A program made the position numbers and the translations under genes. This document shows positions 7,980-16,984 of a stretch of DNA of 64,000 bases, one piece after another. Where the stretch lies: NCBI RefSeq assembly GCF_007293315.1, contig NZ_VLXZ01000008.1, positions 163,307 through 227,306 of the forward strand, written 5' to 3'. The notes under the pieces were generated by a model. It was not told the DNA's origin. It saw only the letters and a program-made list of their open reading frames with translations, and ran no database searches. Within the stretch, counting starts at the first letter, position 1; each line of letters opens with the position of its first letter. Source of the stretch: Alkalicoccobacillus porphyridii (GTDB lineage Bacteria > Bacillota > Bacilli > Bacillales > Bacillaceae_D).

Positions 7980-8756
7980 TTGGTAGCAGATAAGGTTGTG
8001 TTTATTACAGGTGCAGCGAGTGGGATTGGTTATGAAATTGGTAGAGCTTTTTTAAAGGGGGGAGCAAAGGTAGTCTTTTCAGATGTAAACGAAGAGAAGG
8101 TGAAGGAATCGACCGATGCACTAAAAAAATCAGGCTATGATTGTGTTGGAGTAAAGTGTGATGTGACACAAGAGAGTGAATTAACAGCCGCACTAGATGA
8201 AACGGTTAGGCATTATGGAAGATTGGATGTTCTCATAAATAATGCGGGATTACAGCATGTCGCTGCGATGGAGGACTTTTCAACTGAAAAGTTTGAACTC
8301 ATTACGAAGGTGATGCTGGTGGCACCTTTTATGGCGACAAAGCATGCCTTTCCGATTATGAAAAAGCAAGGCGCTGGAAGGATTATAAATATGTCATCCA
8401 TTAATGGCTTAGTTGGCTTTGCGGGGAAAGCTGCTTATAACAGCTCAAAGCATGGGGTGATTGGTTTAACAAAGGTTGCTGCATTAGAGGCAGCTCCACA
8501 TGGTATCACAGTAAACGCCCTCTGTCCTGGTTATGTGGACACACCACTAGTGCGTAATCAGCTTCAAGACCTAGCGAATAATCGTGGAGTTACTTTAGAT
8601 AAAGCTTTAGAAGAAGTGATATACCCACTTGTTCCTCAAAAGAGGCTGCTAGCCGTTCAGGAAGTGGCTGACTATGCGATGTTTATTGCAAGTGATCAGG
8701 CTAAGGGAGTAACAGGTCAAGCGATTGTTATTGATGGAGGGTATACTGCTCAATAA
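7980..8756 (+). CDS. bdhA: 3-hydroxybutyrate dehydrogenase (SDR family)
   Basis: A 258-residue short-chain dehydrogenase that would oxidise 3-hydroxybutyrate to acetoacetate with NAD+ in the cytoplasm. It shows ITGAASGIG near residue 9, NNAG near 87, the catalytic Ser in INMSSINGL, YNSSK near 153, CPGYVDTPLV and the end GGYTAQ, all as in bacterial BDH; 258 residues is the family length. The start is TTG 7980 after AAAGGAGGAGG, since an ATG at 7944 would sit at or before the transcription start. It is first in the operon with two permeases and ScoAB. B. subtilis keeps the same set as yxjC-scoAB-yxjF. Confidence 0.9.
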   Translation: MVADKVVFITGAASGIGYEIGRAFLKGGAKVVFSDVNEEKVKESTDALKKSGYDCVGVKCDVTQESELTAALDETVRHYGRLDVLINNAGLQHVAAMEDFSTEKFELITKVMLVAPFMATKHAFPIMKKQGAGRIINMSSINGLVGFAGKAAYNSSKHGVIGLTKVAALEAAPHGITVNALCPGYVDTPLVRNQLQDLANNRGVTLDKALEEVIYPLVPQKRLLAVQEVADYAMFIASDQAKGVTGQAIVIDGGYTAQ

Positions 8757-8757
8757 T

Positions 8758-8771
8758 TGTAAGCGCTTTAC
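8758..8771. promoter_or_regulatory. Second cre-like box, inside the operon
   Basis: TGTAAGCGCTTTAC, just after the dehydrogenase stop codon, is close to the cre consensus and nearly palindromic. In this position CcpA could act as a transcription roadblock before the permease genes. Confidence 0.6.
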
Positions 8772-8805
8772 TTTATTGGTAGACTATTTGAGAAGAGGGA
8801 TGGAT

Positions 8806-10122
8806 ATGATCTTTAGCATGATTGGCTTAATAGGTGGACTAACGATGTTAATCGTCTTAACGATGCGTGGTATGAATCTACTTATTGCGGCACCACTTTC
8901 AACCTTGTTCCTTGCTGTTTTTAGTGGCATACCTTTATTTCCACAGTTAGTTGCCGAGGGTGATCCTAATATGCTCGGTAGCTACATGCAGGGCTTTTCA
9001 GGGTTTGTTGCTAATTGGTTTATTATGTTTTTACTTGGATCTATTTTTGGAAAAGTGATGGGTGACGCTCGTGCTGCTGACAGCGTATCCAAGTTTGTTG
9101 TTGATAAGCTTGGAACCAAATATGCCATCATGGCTGTAGTTGCGGCTTGTGCAATCTTGACGTACGGGGGCGTTAGTTTATTTATTGTTGGTTTCTCTGT
9201 GTTTCCTTTGGCCCTTAGCTTATTTAAACAGGCAAACTTACCAAGGCGGTTTATTCCGGCCACTCTAGCATTTGGCTCGGTGACCTTTACGATGACATCC
9301 GCTGGCTCACCGGAAATTCAAAACTGGATTCCTATCCCCTTCCTAGGAACAAGTGCGTATTCAGCTTGGGAGGTTAGTGCAATAGTTGCTTTATTTATGA
9401 TGGTATTTGGTTATTGGTGGTTAAAGAAGATTATCTATCGTGCAGTAGCTAAAGGTGAGCAATTTGATGCACGAGAAGGAGATCCAGTAGTAGAAGAAAA
9501 AGAACTCCCCAATCCAGGGCTAGCGGCCATTCCTTTGTTAGTAGTTCTTGTCATTTCATTTATTTTTCACGATTCGTTAGGGACGTCTGCACTCATTATT
9601 GCTTTAACCAGTGGAATTGTTGCGGCTTGGGCACTTAATCGAAAATTTCTTGATAATGTCTGGGAATCTGCTTCAGGTGGAACGATGGGTGCACTTCTTG
9701 CCATCACGAATACAGCGGCTGTAGTTGGCTTTGGTGCAGTAGCGCAAAATACAGTCGCCTTTACAGCGGCAGTGGATGCCGTTACTCATTTCCCGGGAAG
9801 TCCTCTAGTCGGAGCAGCTGTTGCAGTAGGTGTCATCGCAGGATTAACTGGTTCCTCGTCTGGAGGACAGCAAATTGCCTTGCCATTAATTGCTCCTCAT
9901 TACTTAGATGCAGGTGTTGACCCTGACGCGCTGCACAGGGTGGTTGCGATTTCCTCTGGTGCTCTAGATACATTGCCACATGGTGGATATGTCGTTACAA
10001 CCATACGAGCAATTTGTGGCGAGACGCACAAGGCAGCCTATGCATCATTTAGTGCAGTAACCGTTGTAGTTCCGTTACTCGGGGTTGTACTTGCTATTAT
10101 CCTATTCTCGCTAGGTATGTAA
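8806..10122 (+). CDS. GntP-family permease, probable 3-hydroxybutyrate uptake
   Basis: About 438 residues and some 12-14 hydrophobic segments. It is a GntP-type H+ symporter: an N-terminal MIGLIGGLTMLIVLTMRG helix, a middle part with YGGVSLFIVGFSVFPLA and TSAGSPEIQNW, and near the C-terminus GLTGSSSGGQQIALPL and SSGALDTLPHGG. The start is ATG 8806 (ATG 8800 is also possible), six bases after AGAGGG; the longer frame from 8725 overlaps the dehydrogenase and has no ribosome binding site. Among family substrates (gluconate and other hydroxyacids), 3-hydroxybutyrate fits the neighbours best, as for YxjC in B. subtilis. Confidence 0.85.
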   Translation: MIFSMIGLIGGLTMLIVLTMRGMNLLIAAPLSTLFLAVFSGIPLFPQLVAEGDPNMLGSYMQGFSGFVANWFIMFLLGSIFGKVMGDARAADSVSKFVVDKLGTKYAIMAVVAACAILTYGGVSLFIVGFSVFPLALSLFKQANLPRRFIPATLAFGSVTFTMTSAGSPEIQNWIPIPFLGTSAYSAWEVSAIVALFMMVFGYWWLKKIIYRAVAKGEQFDAREGDPVVEEKELPNPGLAAIPLLVVLVISFIFHDSLGTSALIIALTSGIVAAWALNRKFLDNVWESASGGTMGALLAITNTAAVVGFGAVAQNTVAFTAAVDAVTHFPGSPLVGAAVAVGVIAGLTGSSSGGQQIALPLIAPHYLDAGVDPDALHRVVAISSGALDTLPHGGYVVTTIRAICGETHKAAYASFSAVTVVVPLLGVVLAIILFSLGM

Positions 10123-10154
10123 CAGATTATTAGAGTAGAAAGGAAGAATAAAGG

Positions 10155-11477
10155 ATGTTTGTACCCGTCATTCGGTTTTTTGATCGCATTGTTCAACGTT
10201 ATTTACCTGATGCCTTTATTTTCGCCTTAATCTTAACCGTGCTGGTGTATGTTCTTGGAGTGATCATGACGGATAGTTCCCCTGTTGAGATGGTTACTCA
10301 TTGGGGAGATGGCTTTTGGGATTTGCTTGCCTTTACGATGCAAATGTCACTCATAGTCATTACGGGTTACATGCTTGCAAGTGCACCAGCAGTTACTCTG
10401 CTATTACGTCGACTATCATTATTTGCACACACGCCTGTTCAAGCTATAGTGCTCGTCACCATCGTGGCGCTCACGGCATGTTTAATTAACTATGGCTTTG
10501 GATTGGTTATCGGCGCTTTGTTTGCACGTCATGTTGCACGCCAAGTTCCGACTGTTGATTACAGACTATTAATTGCTTCTGCCTATAGTGGATTTCTTGT
10601 CTGGCATGGTGGATTATCGGCATCGATTCCGTTAACCATTGCCACCTCCGATCATTTTTTGGTAGACAGTCTTGGGGTCATTCCTATTACAGAAACTTTA
10701 TTTACTCCCTATAATCTGTTTATTGTCGCTGCTTTATTTGTTAGCCTGCCGATCATAAATGCGTTATCATTGAAGGCTACTGACCAAAGCCAGCAGATAG
10801 ATCCTGCATTTCTTGATTTGGGTAGTAAAAAGGAAGAGGCTGCAACAGTCGCTATCACACCTGCTGAAAAACTTGAGAATAGCAAAATTTTATCACTGCT
10901 GATTGGTCTAACAGGAATGGGATATGTTGTTTATTACTTTAGTCAAAACGGTTTAGACTTGAACATAAATATTGTTAATTTTACGTTTTTGTTTTTAGCC
11001 ATCCTGTTTCATCGTACGCCAAGAAAGCTACTTCAATCTGTAACCGAAGCTGTTAAAAATGCAGGAGGTATCATCATACAGTTTCCATTCTATGCTGGTA
11101 TCATGGGCATGATGGTGGCCTCTGGGCTCTCTGATCGCATCGCTTTATGGTTTGTTCAAATCTCAACGGAAGAAACCCTGCCTTTATTGACCTTTATCAG
11201 TGCAGGATTAATTAACATGTTTATCCCATCTGGGGGCGGACAGTGGGCTGTTCAAGGGCCAATCATGATTCCTGCAGCTCTTGAGCTTGGAGCTGACCCA
11301 GCACGGATTGCGATGGCTGTTGCCTGGGGTGATGCATGGACCAATATGATTCAGCCATTTTGGGCTTTGCCCATCCTTGCGATTGCGGGCTTAAAGGTTA
11401 GAGATATTATGGGCTTTTGCGTCATTTTATTGTTTTGGTCGTTTATTCCGATTGCGATTGGATTAGTATTTTTATAA
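10155..11477 (+). CDS. atoE: AtoE-type short-chain fatty acid transporter
   Basis: A 440-residue membrane protein of the short-chain fatty acid / acetoacetate transporter family (PF02667). RFFDRIVQRYLPDAFIFALI at the start, LLIASAYSGFLVWHGGLS, then FIPSGGGQWAVQGPI and GDAWTNMIQPFWALPIL are family signatures. It would import acetoacetate or butyrate. ATG 10155 has AGAAAGGAAG upstream and is 32 bases from the GntP gene. Two unrelated permeases in one operon suggest that the hydroxy acid and the keto acid enter separately. Confidence 0.88.
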   Translation: MFVPVIRFFDRIVQRYLPDAFIFALILTVLVYVLGVIMTDSSPVEMVTHWGDGFWDLLAFTMQMSLIVITGYMLASAPAVTLLLRRLSLFAHTPVQAIVLVTIVALTACLINYGFGLVIGALFARHVARQVPTVDYRLLIASAYSGFLVWHGGLSASIPLTIATSDHFLVDSLGVIPITETLFTPYNLFIVAALFVSLPIINALSLKATDQSQQIDPAFLDLGSKKEEAATVAITPAEKLENSKILSLLIGLTGMGYVVYYFSQNGLDLNINIVNFTFLFLAILFHRTPRKLLQSVTEAVKNAGGIIIQFPFYAGIMGMMVASGLSDRIALWFVQISTEETLPLLTFISAGLINMFIPSGGGQWAVQGPIMIPAALELGADPARIAMAVAWGDAWTNMIQPFWALPILAIAGLKVRDIMGFCVILLFWSFIPIAIGLVFL

Positions 11478-11499
11478 AAAATAAGGAGGATGACATCAA

Positions 11500-12222
11500 T
11501 TGAGTAAAAAACAAGTGTCAAACATTGAACAGGTGATTGATCACATTCAAGACGGAGCAACCATTATTGTTGGTGGCTTTGGTTTATGTGGAATTCCCGA
11601 GAAGGCGATTGTAGCTTTAGCCGAAAAAGGTACAAAAGACCTGACCATTGTCAGCAATAACTGCGGAGTGGATGACTGGGGCTTAGGCCTTTTACTAGCC
11701 AACAAACAGATTACAAAAATAATGGCCTCTTATGTAGGAGAAAACAAGCTGTTTGAACAACAATATTTGAATGGTGAGCTGGAGGTAGAGCTTGTTCCAC
11801 AAGGCACACTTGCCGAGCGCATTCGAGCAGGGGGAGCTGGAATCCCTGGCTTTTACACACCGACGGGAGTTGGGACTGAAATCGCCAAGGGCAAAGAAAC
11901 AAAAGAGTTTGATGGCAAAACCTATCTATTGGAAAGAGCCATTCAAGGTGACGTGGCTTTAGTTAAAGCATGGAAGGCTGATCCTTATGGCAATTTAATT
12001 TATCGAAAAACAGCTCGGAACTTTAATCCACTTGCAGCGGCGGCTGGTAAGATTACCATTGCTGAGGTAGAAGAAATCGTTGGAGTGGGCGAGTTAGATC
12101 CAGATTTTATTCATACTCCAAGTATTTATGTTCAGCACTTGTTCGAGGGATCTAACTATGAGAAAAGAATTGAACGCAGAACGGTCAGAGAAAAACAAAC
12201 GAACGCAGGGAGTGATCAATAA
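11500..12222 (+). CDS. scoA: Succinyl-CoA:3-ketoacid CoA-transferase subunit A
   Basis: A 240-residue alpha subunit of SCOT, which with subunit B moves CoA from succinyl-CoA to acetoacetate. The oxyanion-loop motif [10 protein letters not shown] near residue 24 and TVVSNN-like LTIVSNNCG near 50 are clear, as are [18 protein letters not shown] and [21 protein letters not shown]. The start is TTG 11500, eight bases after AAGGAGG. It overlaps scoB by one base (TAATG), implying coupled translation. No thiolase follows, so acetoacetyl-CoA cleavage must use a gene elsewhere. Confidence 0.93.
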   Translation: MSKKQVSNIEQVIDHIQDGATIIVGGFGLCGIPEKAIVALAEKGTKDLTIVSNNCGVDDWGLGLLLANKQITKIMASYVGENKLFEQQYLNGELEVELVPQGTLAERIRAGGAGIPGFYTPTGVGTEIAKGKETKEFDGKTYLLERAIQGDVALVKAWKADPYGNLIYRKTARNFNPLAAAAGKITIAEVEEIVGVGELDPDFIHTPSIYVQHLFEGSNYEKRIERRTVREKQTNAGSDQ

Positions 12223-12857
12223 TGTCATCACGTCAAGCGATTGTCAAACGTGCCGCACAAGAGATTCAGGATGGGATGAATGTTAATTTAGGAATTGGCA
12301 TGCCCACCTTAATTGCAAATGAAATTCCAGAAGATAAGGATATTTTTCTTCAGTCAGAGAATGGTTTACTTGGTATCGGCCCCTACCCAGTTGACGGTGA
12401 GGAAGATCCTGACTTAATAAACGCCGGAAAAGAGACGGTGACCGCACTCTCAGGAGCTTCCTTTTTTGATAACGCCGAATCATTTGCGATGATTCGGGGC
12501 GGACATATAGACCTTGCTATCTTAGGCGGCATGGAAGTCTCGGAAAAAGGAGATCTAGCAAACTGGATGATTCCAGGAAAGATGGTCAAAGGCATGGGTG
12601 GCGCAATGGATCTTGTACAAGGCGCCAACAAAGTCGTTGTCATCATGGATCACGTAAACAAAAAGGGAGAAACCAAAATCCGCAAATCGTGCAGCCTCCC
12701 CCTCACCGGCCTAGGAGTAGTCAATCGACTGATCACAGACCGAGCCGTATTTGATTTTACCGAAAAAGGCATGGTGCTCGTTGAGACATTAGGAGGATAC
12801 AGTGTTGATGATATCAGAGGATGTACAGAAGCTGAATTTAGTGTGAAAGAAGCATAG
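12222..12857 (+). CDS. scoB: Succinyl-CoA:3-ketoacid CoA-transferase subunit B
   Basis: A 211-residue beta subunit. [16 protein letters not shown] is followed by [14 protein letters not shown], whose Glu is the catalytic residue that forms the glutamyl-CoA thioester in this family. [16 protein letters not shown] and [12 protein letters not shown] complete the signature. It is the last gene of the operon and a strong terminator follows directly. Confidence 0.93.
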   Translation: MSSRQAIVKRAAQEIQDGMNVNLGIGMPTLIANEIPEDKDIFLQSENGLLGIGPYPVDGEEDPDLINAGKETVTALSGASFFDNAESFAMIRGGHIDLAILGGMEVSEKGDLANWMIPGKMVKGMGGAMDLVQGANKVVVIMDHVNKKGETKIRKSCSLPLTGLGVVNRLITDRAVFDFTEKGMVLVETLGGYSVDDIRGCTEAEFSVKEA

Positions 12858-12860
12858 CAA

Positions 12861-12900
12861 AAGGAGGGACCCTGATTGAAGAGGGTCCCTTTCTTTTTTG
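12861..12900 (+). terminator. Terminator of the hydroxybutyrate operon
   Basis: AGGGACCCT and AGGGTCCCT pair around GATTGAAG and are followed by TTCTTTTTT, 4 bases after the scoB stop. Confidence 0.92.
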
Positions 12901-12904
12901 TTTG

Positions 12905-13235
12905 GGCTAGTTGGATTTTGGATCTTGGTAAAATGGGATCCTTCTTGCAACGGCCTCAGCTCTTCTTGGAGAAGAGGGTTGTGTCTTCGTAAGGAGCACA
13001 TGTTTCTTGCAGAAGCCGCTGTTCTTCTTGGAGAAGAGGGTTGCGTCTTGGTAAGGGGCACATGCTTCTTGCAGAAGCCACTGTTCTTCTTGGAGAAGAG
13101 GGTTGGATCTTGGTAAAGGGCATGTTGATCTTGCTAGAGCCACTGTTCTTCTTGGAGAAAAGGGTTGGGTCTTGGTATAGAGCATGTTGTTCTTACTGAA
13201 ACCTCAGTTCTTCTTGGTAAGGTGGTTCGCCTTGG
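12905..13235. repeat. 62-bp tandem array built of 20-21-bp TCTTG steps
   Basis: TCTTCTTGGAGAAG recurs at 12961, 13023, 13085, 13147 and, partly, 13209: an exact 62-bp period with a decayed unit before it. Inside each unit CTTG occurs about every 20, 21 and 21 bases, giving some 15 phased sites from 12924 to 13231 (one reads CTTC, one CTTA). Many can form tiny hairpins such as GCTTCTTGCAGAAGC. Because 62 is not a multiple of 3, the open frames across it on both strands cannot be repeat-coding. The array ends where the adjacent interspersed element begins. Confidence 0.9.
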
Positions 13236-13640
13236 GTCCAGCCCGTTTAATTGTGTAAATAGACATACCGATGCCTACCCTAAAACAAGCGGACAAAATA
13301 GGAGGGCCAACACCACCTGCGGGAAGAACAGGAGATCACTGAAAAACGATCTTTATAAGACTGCGAAAATTAAACATTTTTAGCGGAAGGAGAACCCGTA
13401 GACTCCTGCGGAACAGAACGAGTCTGAAGACATCGAAGTGGTGGTTTTCCGCTTCGAGGTCTGAGGCCGTTCCCGCGGAAAGCGTAGGGTTCTCCTGTAG
13501 CGGCCCCATTCCACTCATTCTTACGTGACTTTTTCAGTGACCTCGAAGAACAGGCTTATTGAAAAAAACGGGACTTTCTCGCGGAAAGTGTGCCACCTAT
13601 TTTGGAGCGACGGACCAAGAGCTAATCCTGAGCCGCCCAC
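13236..13640. mobile_element. Interspersed MITE-like element, right end decayed
   Basis: The left part has ATTGTGTAAATAGACATACC and AAGCGGACAAAATAGGAGGG. The inner inverted ends are ATCACTGAAAAACG (13335) and TTTTTCAGTGACCTCG (13531). The core hairpin runs 13382-13502 and the second module (CTCGCGGAAAGTGTGCCACC) lies at 13578-13615. The right outer repeat is not recognisable. It abuts the stop codon of the ABC permease on the minus strand. Confidence 0.75.
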
Positions 13641-13643
13641 TAC

Positions 13644-14510
13644 CTACCCTTTCGCACCAGAGATCACAATGCCCTGAATAAAATATTTTTGTGCAAAAAA
13701 GAACAGGATGAGAGGTGGGACAACAGCCATGACAGAGGCTGCCATTAATAGCTCCCACGGTGTAGCAGCATAGGCGGCTGTAAAGTTAGCTAAACCTAGA
13801 GAGAGTGGGTATAGCTCTTGCGTATTAAGATAAATCAGTGGACCAATGAGGTCATTCCATCTAAACATGAATTCCATGATAGCCGCGGTTGCCATCGCTG
13901 GAGTGGAGAGTGGCAGGATAATACGAAAGAATATTGTAAAATACCCCCCGCCATCAATCATGACAGCTTCATCCAATTCCTTAGGAAGCCCCAGATAGAA
14001 TTGTCGTAAAAGAAAGATTAAAAATGCACTACCAGCAAGGACTGGGACAGTAAGTGGTAGATAAGAATCAATCCAGCCAATCGTGTTAAACAATAGATAT
14101 TGAGGGATCATAATGACTTGAGGAGGGAGCATCATAGTGCTTAGAATTACTGCAAATAGCACAGTTCTTCCTCGTGCTCGGAATCTGGCAAAGCCAAAAG
14201 CAATGACAGCTGAGAAAAAGACAGTTCCAATGACTGTGACAATGGTATACCAGGTTGTATTCCATAAATAGGTGGCGAACGGGTGATTTTCAAAGACCTG
14301 ACCGTAGTTTGACCAATTCCACGAGGCTGGAAGTAATGAAAGTGGCTCGGAGACAATTTGTTCAAGTGATTTAAGTGAAGTGAAGACCATCCATAGAACA
14401 GGAAATAAAAAGATGGATAAGCCAACTCCTAATATGCAATACGTAATGAGCTTACCTATGCTAGATAATTCACCAGGGGCATAACTAGTTTTTCTAAATG
14501 AAAGCTTCAT
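13644..14510 (-). CDS. Sugar ABC transporter permease (MalG type)
   Basis: A 288-residue inner-membrane permease with six predicted spans and the EAA loop PKELDEAVMIDGGGYFTIFFRIILPLS in pieces near residues 180-206 that contacts the ATPase. The N-terminal GLSIFLFPVLWMVFTSLKS is typical for CUT1 sugar importers. ATG 14510 follows AAGGAGGCGAT. It is the last of three genes (binding protein, permease, permease) read leftward, 14 bases after its partner. No ATP-binding subunit is present, so a shared MsmX-like ATPase is expected. The substrate cannot be read from the sequence. Confidence 0.92.
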   Translation of the reverse strand: MKLSFRKTSYAPGELSSIGKLITYCILGVGLSIFLFPVLWMVFTSLKSLEQIVSEPLSLLPASWNWSNYGQVFENHPFATYLWNTTWYTIVTVIGTVFFSAVIAFGFARFRARGRTVLFAVILSTMMLPPQVIMIPQYLLFNTIGWIDSYLPLTVPVLAGSAFLIFLLRQFYLGLPKELDEAVMIDGGGYFTIFFRIILPLSTPAMATAAIMEFMFRWNDLIGPLIYLNTQELYPLSLGLANFTAAYAATPWELLMAASVMAVVPPLILFFFAQKYFIQGIVISGAKG

Positions 14511-14524
14511 ACCTTATCGCCTCC

Positions 14525-15469
14525 TTATTTGTCATACTCGTAGTGGACAGATTTTCTAGAAACATACAATGAAAGAAAGGTTAGGACAAAAATTATAAGG
14601 AATAAAATCCAGGCCTGTGCGGATGCATAGCCGATTCGGTTCTGGAAAAAGGCCGTTTCGAACAAATAATACACATAGAAGTAGGACATCCAATCGGGTC
14701 CTCCATCAGTAATGACATAGGCCTGAGTAAATATCTGAAAAGAGCTTATTAGGGCAATAATGCCATTAAACAAGATAACGGGAGAAATGAGTGGCACTGT
14801 AATCTTGCGAAAGCGAGCCCACATGTTTGCGCCATCGATGGCAGCTGATTCATATAGTTCCTTTGGGAGCTGTTGTAAGCTAGCGAGAAAGATGATCATG
14901 GTTCCACCAACGGCTGTTAGTTGCATCAAGGCAAAGGATGGAATAACGGTGAGGGGATCTGTAAACCATCCAGGCCCAGTTATACCAAAAGTGTTATATA
15001 AGAAAGAGTTCACAATGCCAAATTGCGGATTTAGGATCCACATCCATAAGAAGGCTACGGATACACCGGATATGATTGAGGGGGCATAGAAGAAGGTTCT
15101 AAAAAAGGCTTGCCCTTTAATATTTGCATTTAATAGCAGAGCGAGGGAAAGTCCCAAAATCATAGTAAAAGGAACAGCAAGTGCCGCATAGGCAAATGTA
15201 ACGAAGAGGGAGCGATAAAAGATAGGGTCTTGGAAAAGATTCATGAAATTTTGAATACCGACAAAGTTAATCGCACTCAAAATGGAGTAGTCAGTGAAGC
15301 TAAAATAAAGGGAAGCGAGCATCGGTCCACCAATAAATAACGTGAAACCAACAACCCATGGAGAGATGAATAGCCAAAAATAACGTTCCTCGCGCCGAGT
15401 ACTTGGAGATGCTTTTTGAATCGGTTCTTTATTAAGAGGGGGGATTTCCTTTTTAATTTCAACGGACAT
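14525..15469 (-). CDS. Sugar ABC transporter permease (MalF type)
   Basis: About 314 residues, with a basic N-terminal tail, FWLFISPWVVGFTLFIGGPM as first span and the EAA loop LPKELYESAAIDGANMWARF near 220. The frame can be extended upstream to 15514, but ATG 15469 (MSVEIKK) is chosen because AAGGAGG sits eight bases before it; this also removes the overlap with the binding-protein gene. It forms the heteromeric channel with the next permease. Confidence 0.92.
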   Translation of the reverse strand: MSVEIKKEIPPLNKEPIQKASPSTRREERYFWLFISPWVVGFTLFIGGPMLASLYFSFTDYSILSAINFVGIQNFMNLFQDPIFYRSLFVTFAYAALAVPFTMILGLSLALLLNANIKGQAFFRTFFYAPSIISGVSVAFLWMWILNPQFGIVNSFLYNTFGITGPGWFTDPLTVIPSFALMQLTAVGGTMIIFLASLQQLPKELYESAAIDGANMWARFRKITVPLISPVILFNGIIALISSFQIFTQAYVITDGGPDWMSYFYVYYLFETAFFQNRIGYASAQAWILFLIIFVLTFLSLYVSRKSVHYEYDK

Positions 15470-15494
15470 AATCATTTCCTCCTTGAGATGCAGA

Positions 15495-16823
15495 TTAGTA
15501 AGTGAGCGTTTCAAGATTTCTCTGAAGCTCTTCTAAGGCGTCATCCACGCTTTTGCGTCGGTCATATACTGCATTAATGGTCATATTCTGATGTTTTAGA
15601 ATCGGAGCAAAGTTACTAATCAGGTGATTATCCACTGGTCTACCATACTTTTCAATGCTTTCGTCAGCCTTTTGTAAGTCAGCAACAGATAAGCCGGTTC
15701 TTTCTGAAATTAATTCGTACCATAATTCTTTTAAACCACTATGTGCTGGACTTTCTAATGTCATTTCAACAAGCCATTTTGCTGCTTTATCAGGGTCCAT
15801 GAGGAACTTTAAGAATTCCCACGCTTCATCTGGATGACGACTTTGGTCACTTATCGACCATGGGTCCACGTAAATAGGAATTTCTCGTTCGTCATTGGAA
15901 TAGGGGTAGGCAGCAATGCCCCAGTTCATATCGGTACCTGAGTATTGACGTGTGCCCCAGCCACCCTTCATGACCATACCAATACGTCCGCTTAAAAATG
16001 GGTCACTTAATTGGGAGAGAGCAGCAATTTCACTTTGAGGAGGCATTACCTCGTATTTATTAATGAGGTCAAATCGACTTTGAATAGCCTCTCTATTACG
16101 AGGATTAGACGTAACCTCTGGCTCCTCCATAACCCCTGTTTCGTACGTTTCATCTGAGAACAAATCTCCTCCAAAGTACCATACGTCTCTGTTCGGGGAG
16201 TTTTCATTCAACAGACCATATATTCGTTGCGTAGGCGGTAAATCATTATTTGTGATGGCTTGTGCCGTTTCAATCATAGCCTCCCAATCCCAGCTCTCAT
16301 CTTCCCAATCAGTAGGAGGATACTCAATTCCTGCTTCATCAAATAAGTCTTTATTATAATAAAGAGCTGAACCCATAGCTAAAGCGGGCAAGCCAAATAC
16401 ACCTTCCTCGTTTTCATAAATATCGAGCAAGGTTTCATCAATACCATCTGTTACATCAGGGTCTTGTTCAAGGTAGGGTGTTAGGTCTTTAAGAGCTCCA
16501 AGTGCGTAATAGGTACCAAATCCTGAATCTGCCCAGTTCGGTGACCAAACGTCAGGTACATTTCCACCAGCAATCATTGTTTGTAGCTTTTGATCAATTT
16601 CCCCCTGTGGAATGGTTTGAAGTCGTACGCTAATTCCAGGGTTTTCCTTCTCAAATTCATCGATGACTCGGTGCTCCCACTCAATTAAGTTTGGGTCACT
16701 CCGCACAAGCCACGTAATTTGAACATCATTTGACTGAGTAGCTTCCTGACTTGAGCAAGCAATCGCGATTGAACAAACAGCAAAAATAGAAGAAATCAAC
16801 AAGCTTTTCTTATACCTCTTCAT
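15495..16823 (-). CDS. Extracellular sugar-binding lipoprotein (family 1)
   Basis: About 442 residues. A lipoprotein signal, KKSLLISSIFAVCSIAIAC with SIAIAC as lipobox, would anchor it to the outer face of the membrane. QITWLVRSD-like opening, ENPGISVRLQTIPQGEIDQKL, LPALAMGSALYYNKDLFDEAGI and MVMKGGWGTRQY are typical of CUT1 sugar-binding proteins. ATG 16823 is preferred over two earlier codons by its seven-base distance to GGAGG. A palindromic cre box lies 25 bases upstream, so the operon is probably under carbon catabolite control. The substrate is unknown; being near glycan enzymes suggests an oligosaccharide. Confidence 0.92.
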   Translation of the reverse strand: MKRYKKSLLISSIFAVCSIAIACSSQEATQSNDVQITWLVRSDPNLIEWEHRVIDEFEKENPGISVRLQTIPQGEIDQKLQTMIAGGNVPDVWSPNWADSGFGTYYALGALKDLTPYLEQDPDVTDGIDETLLDIYENEEGVFGLPALAMGSALYYNKDLFDEAGIEYPPTDWEDESWDWEAMIETAQAITNNDLPPTQRIYGLLNENSPNRDVWYFGGDLFSDETYETGVMEEPEVTSNPRNREAIQSRFDLINKYEVMPPQSEIAALSQLSDPFLSGRIGMVMKGGWGTRQYSGTDMNWGIAAYPYSNDEREIPIYVDPWSISDQSRHPDEAWEFLKFLMDPDKAAKWLVEMTLESPAHSGLKELWYELISERTGLSVADLQKADESIEKYGRPVDNHLISNFAPILKHQNMTINAVYDRRKSVDDALEELQRNLETLTY

Positions 16824-16847
16824 CATAAGTCCTCCAATCAATATGAT

Positions 16848-16861
16848 TGTAAACGCTTACA
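16848..16861. promoter_or_regulatory. Palindromic cre / LacI-family operator
   Basis: TGTAAACGCTTACA is a perfect 14-bp palindrome with the CG centre of CcpA/LacI-family sites, just before the binding-protein gene and in the divergent interval facing the acetyltransferase. A dedicated LacI-type repressor could use the same site, but none is encoded here. Confidence 0.82.
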
Positions 16862-16984
16862 TTAATGTGTATTCTCGATGGTGTTGTTGAATACCTTCTG
16901 TAAAATAATGAGAAAATCATTCTCATACAGAAGTAGCTGTATTAAACTAGTAGATAAGACCGTAAGAAAGAGGGGAGTAAGATC

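Noticed and set aside
12789..13185. Overlapping frames on both strands across the 62-bp array
   Set aside because: The 62-bp period shifts frame in every unit; products are unlike proteins and there are no suitable ribosome sites.
12905..13235. CRISPR array
   Set aside because: Whole 62-bp units are similar, with no unique spacers of constant length, no leader and no cas genes.
13382..13502. Core hairpin as an integron attC site or group II intron domain
   Set aside because: No integrase, no attC core sites and no intron domain V-like stem could be seen.
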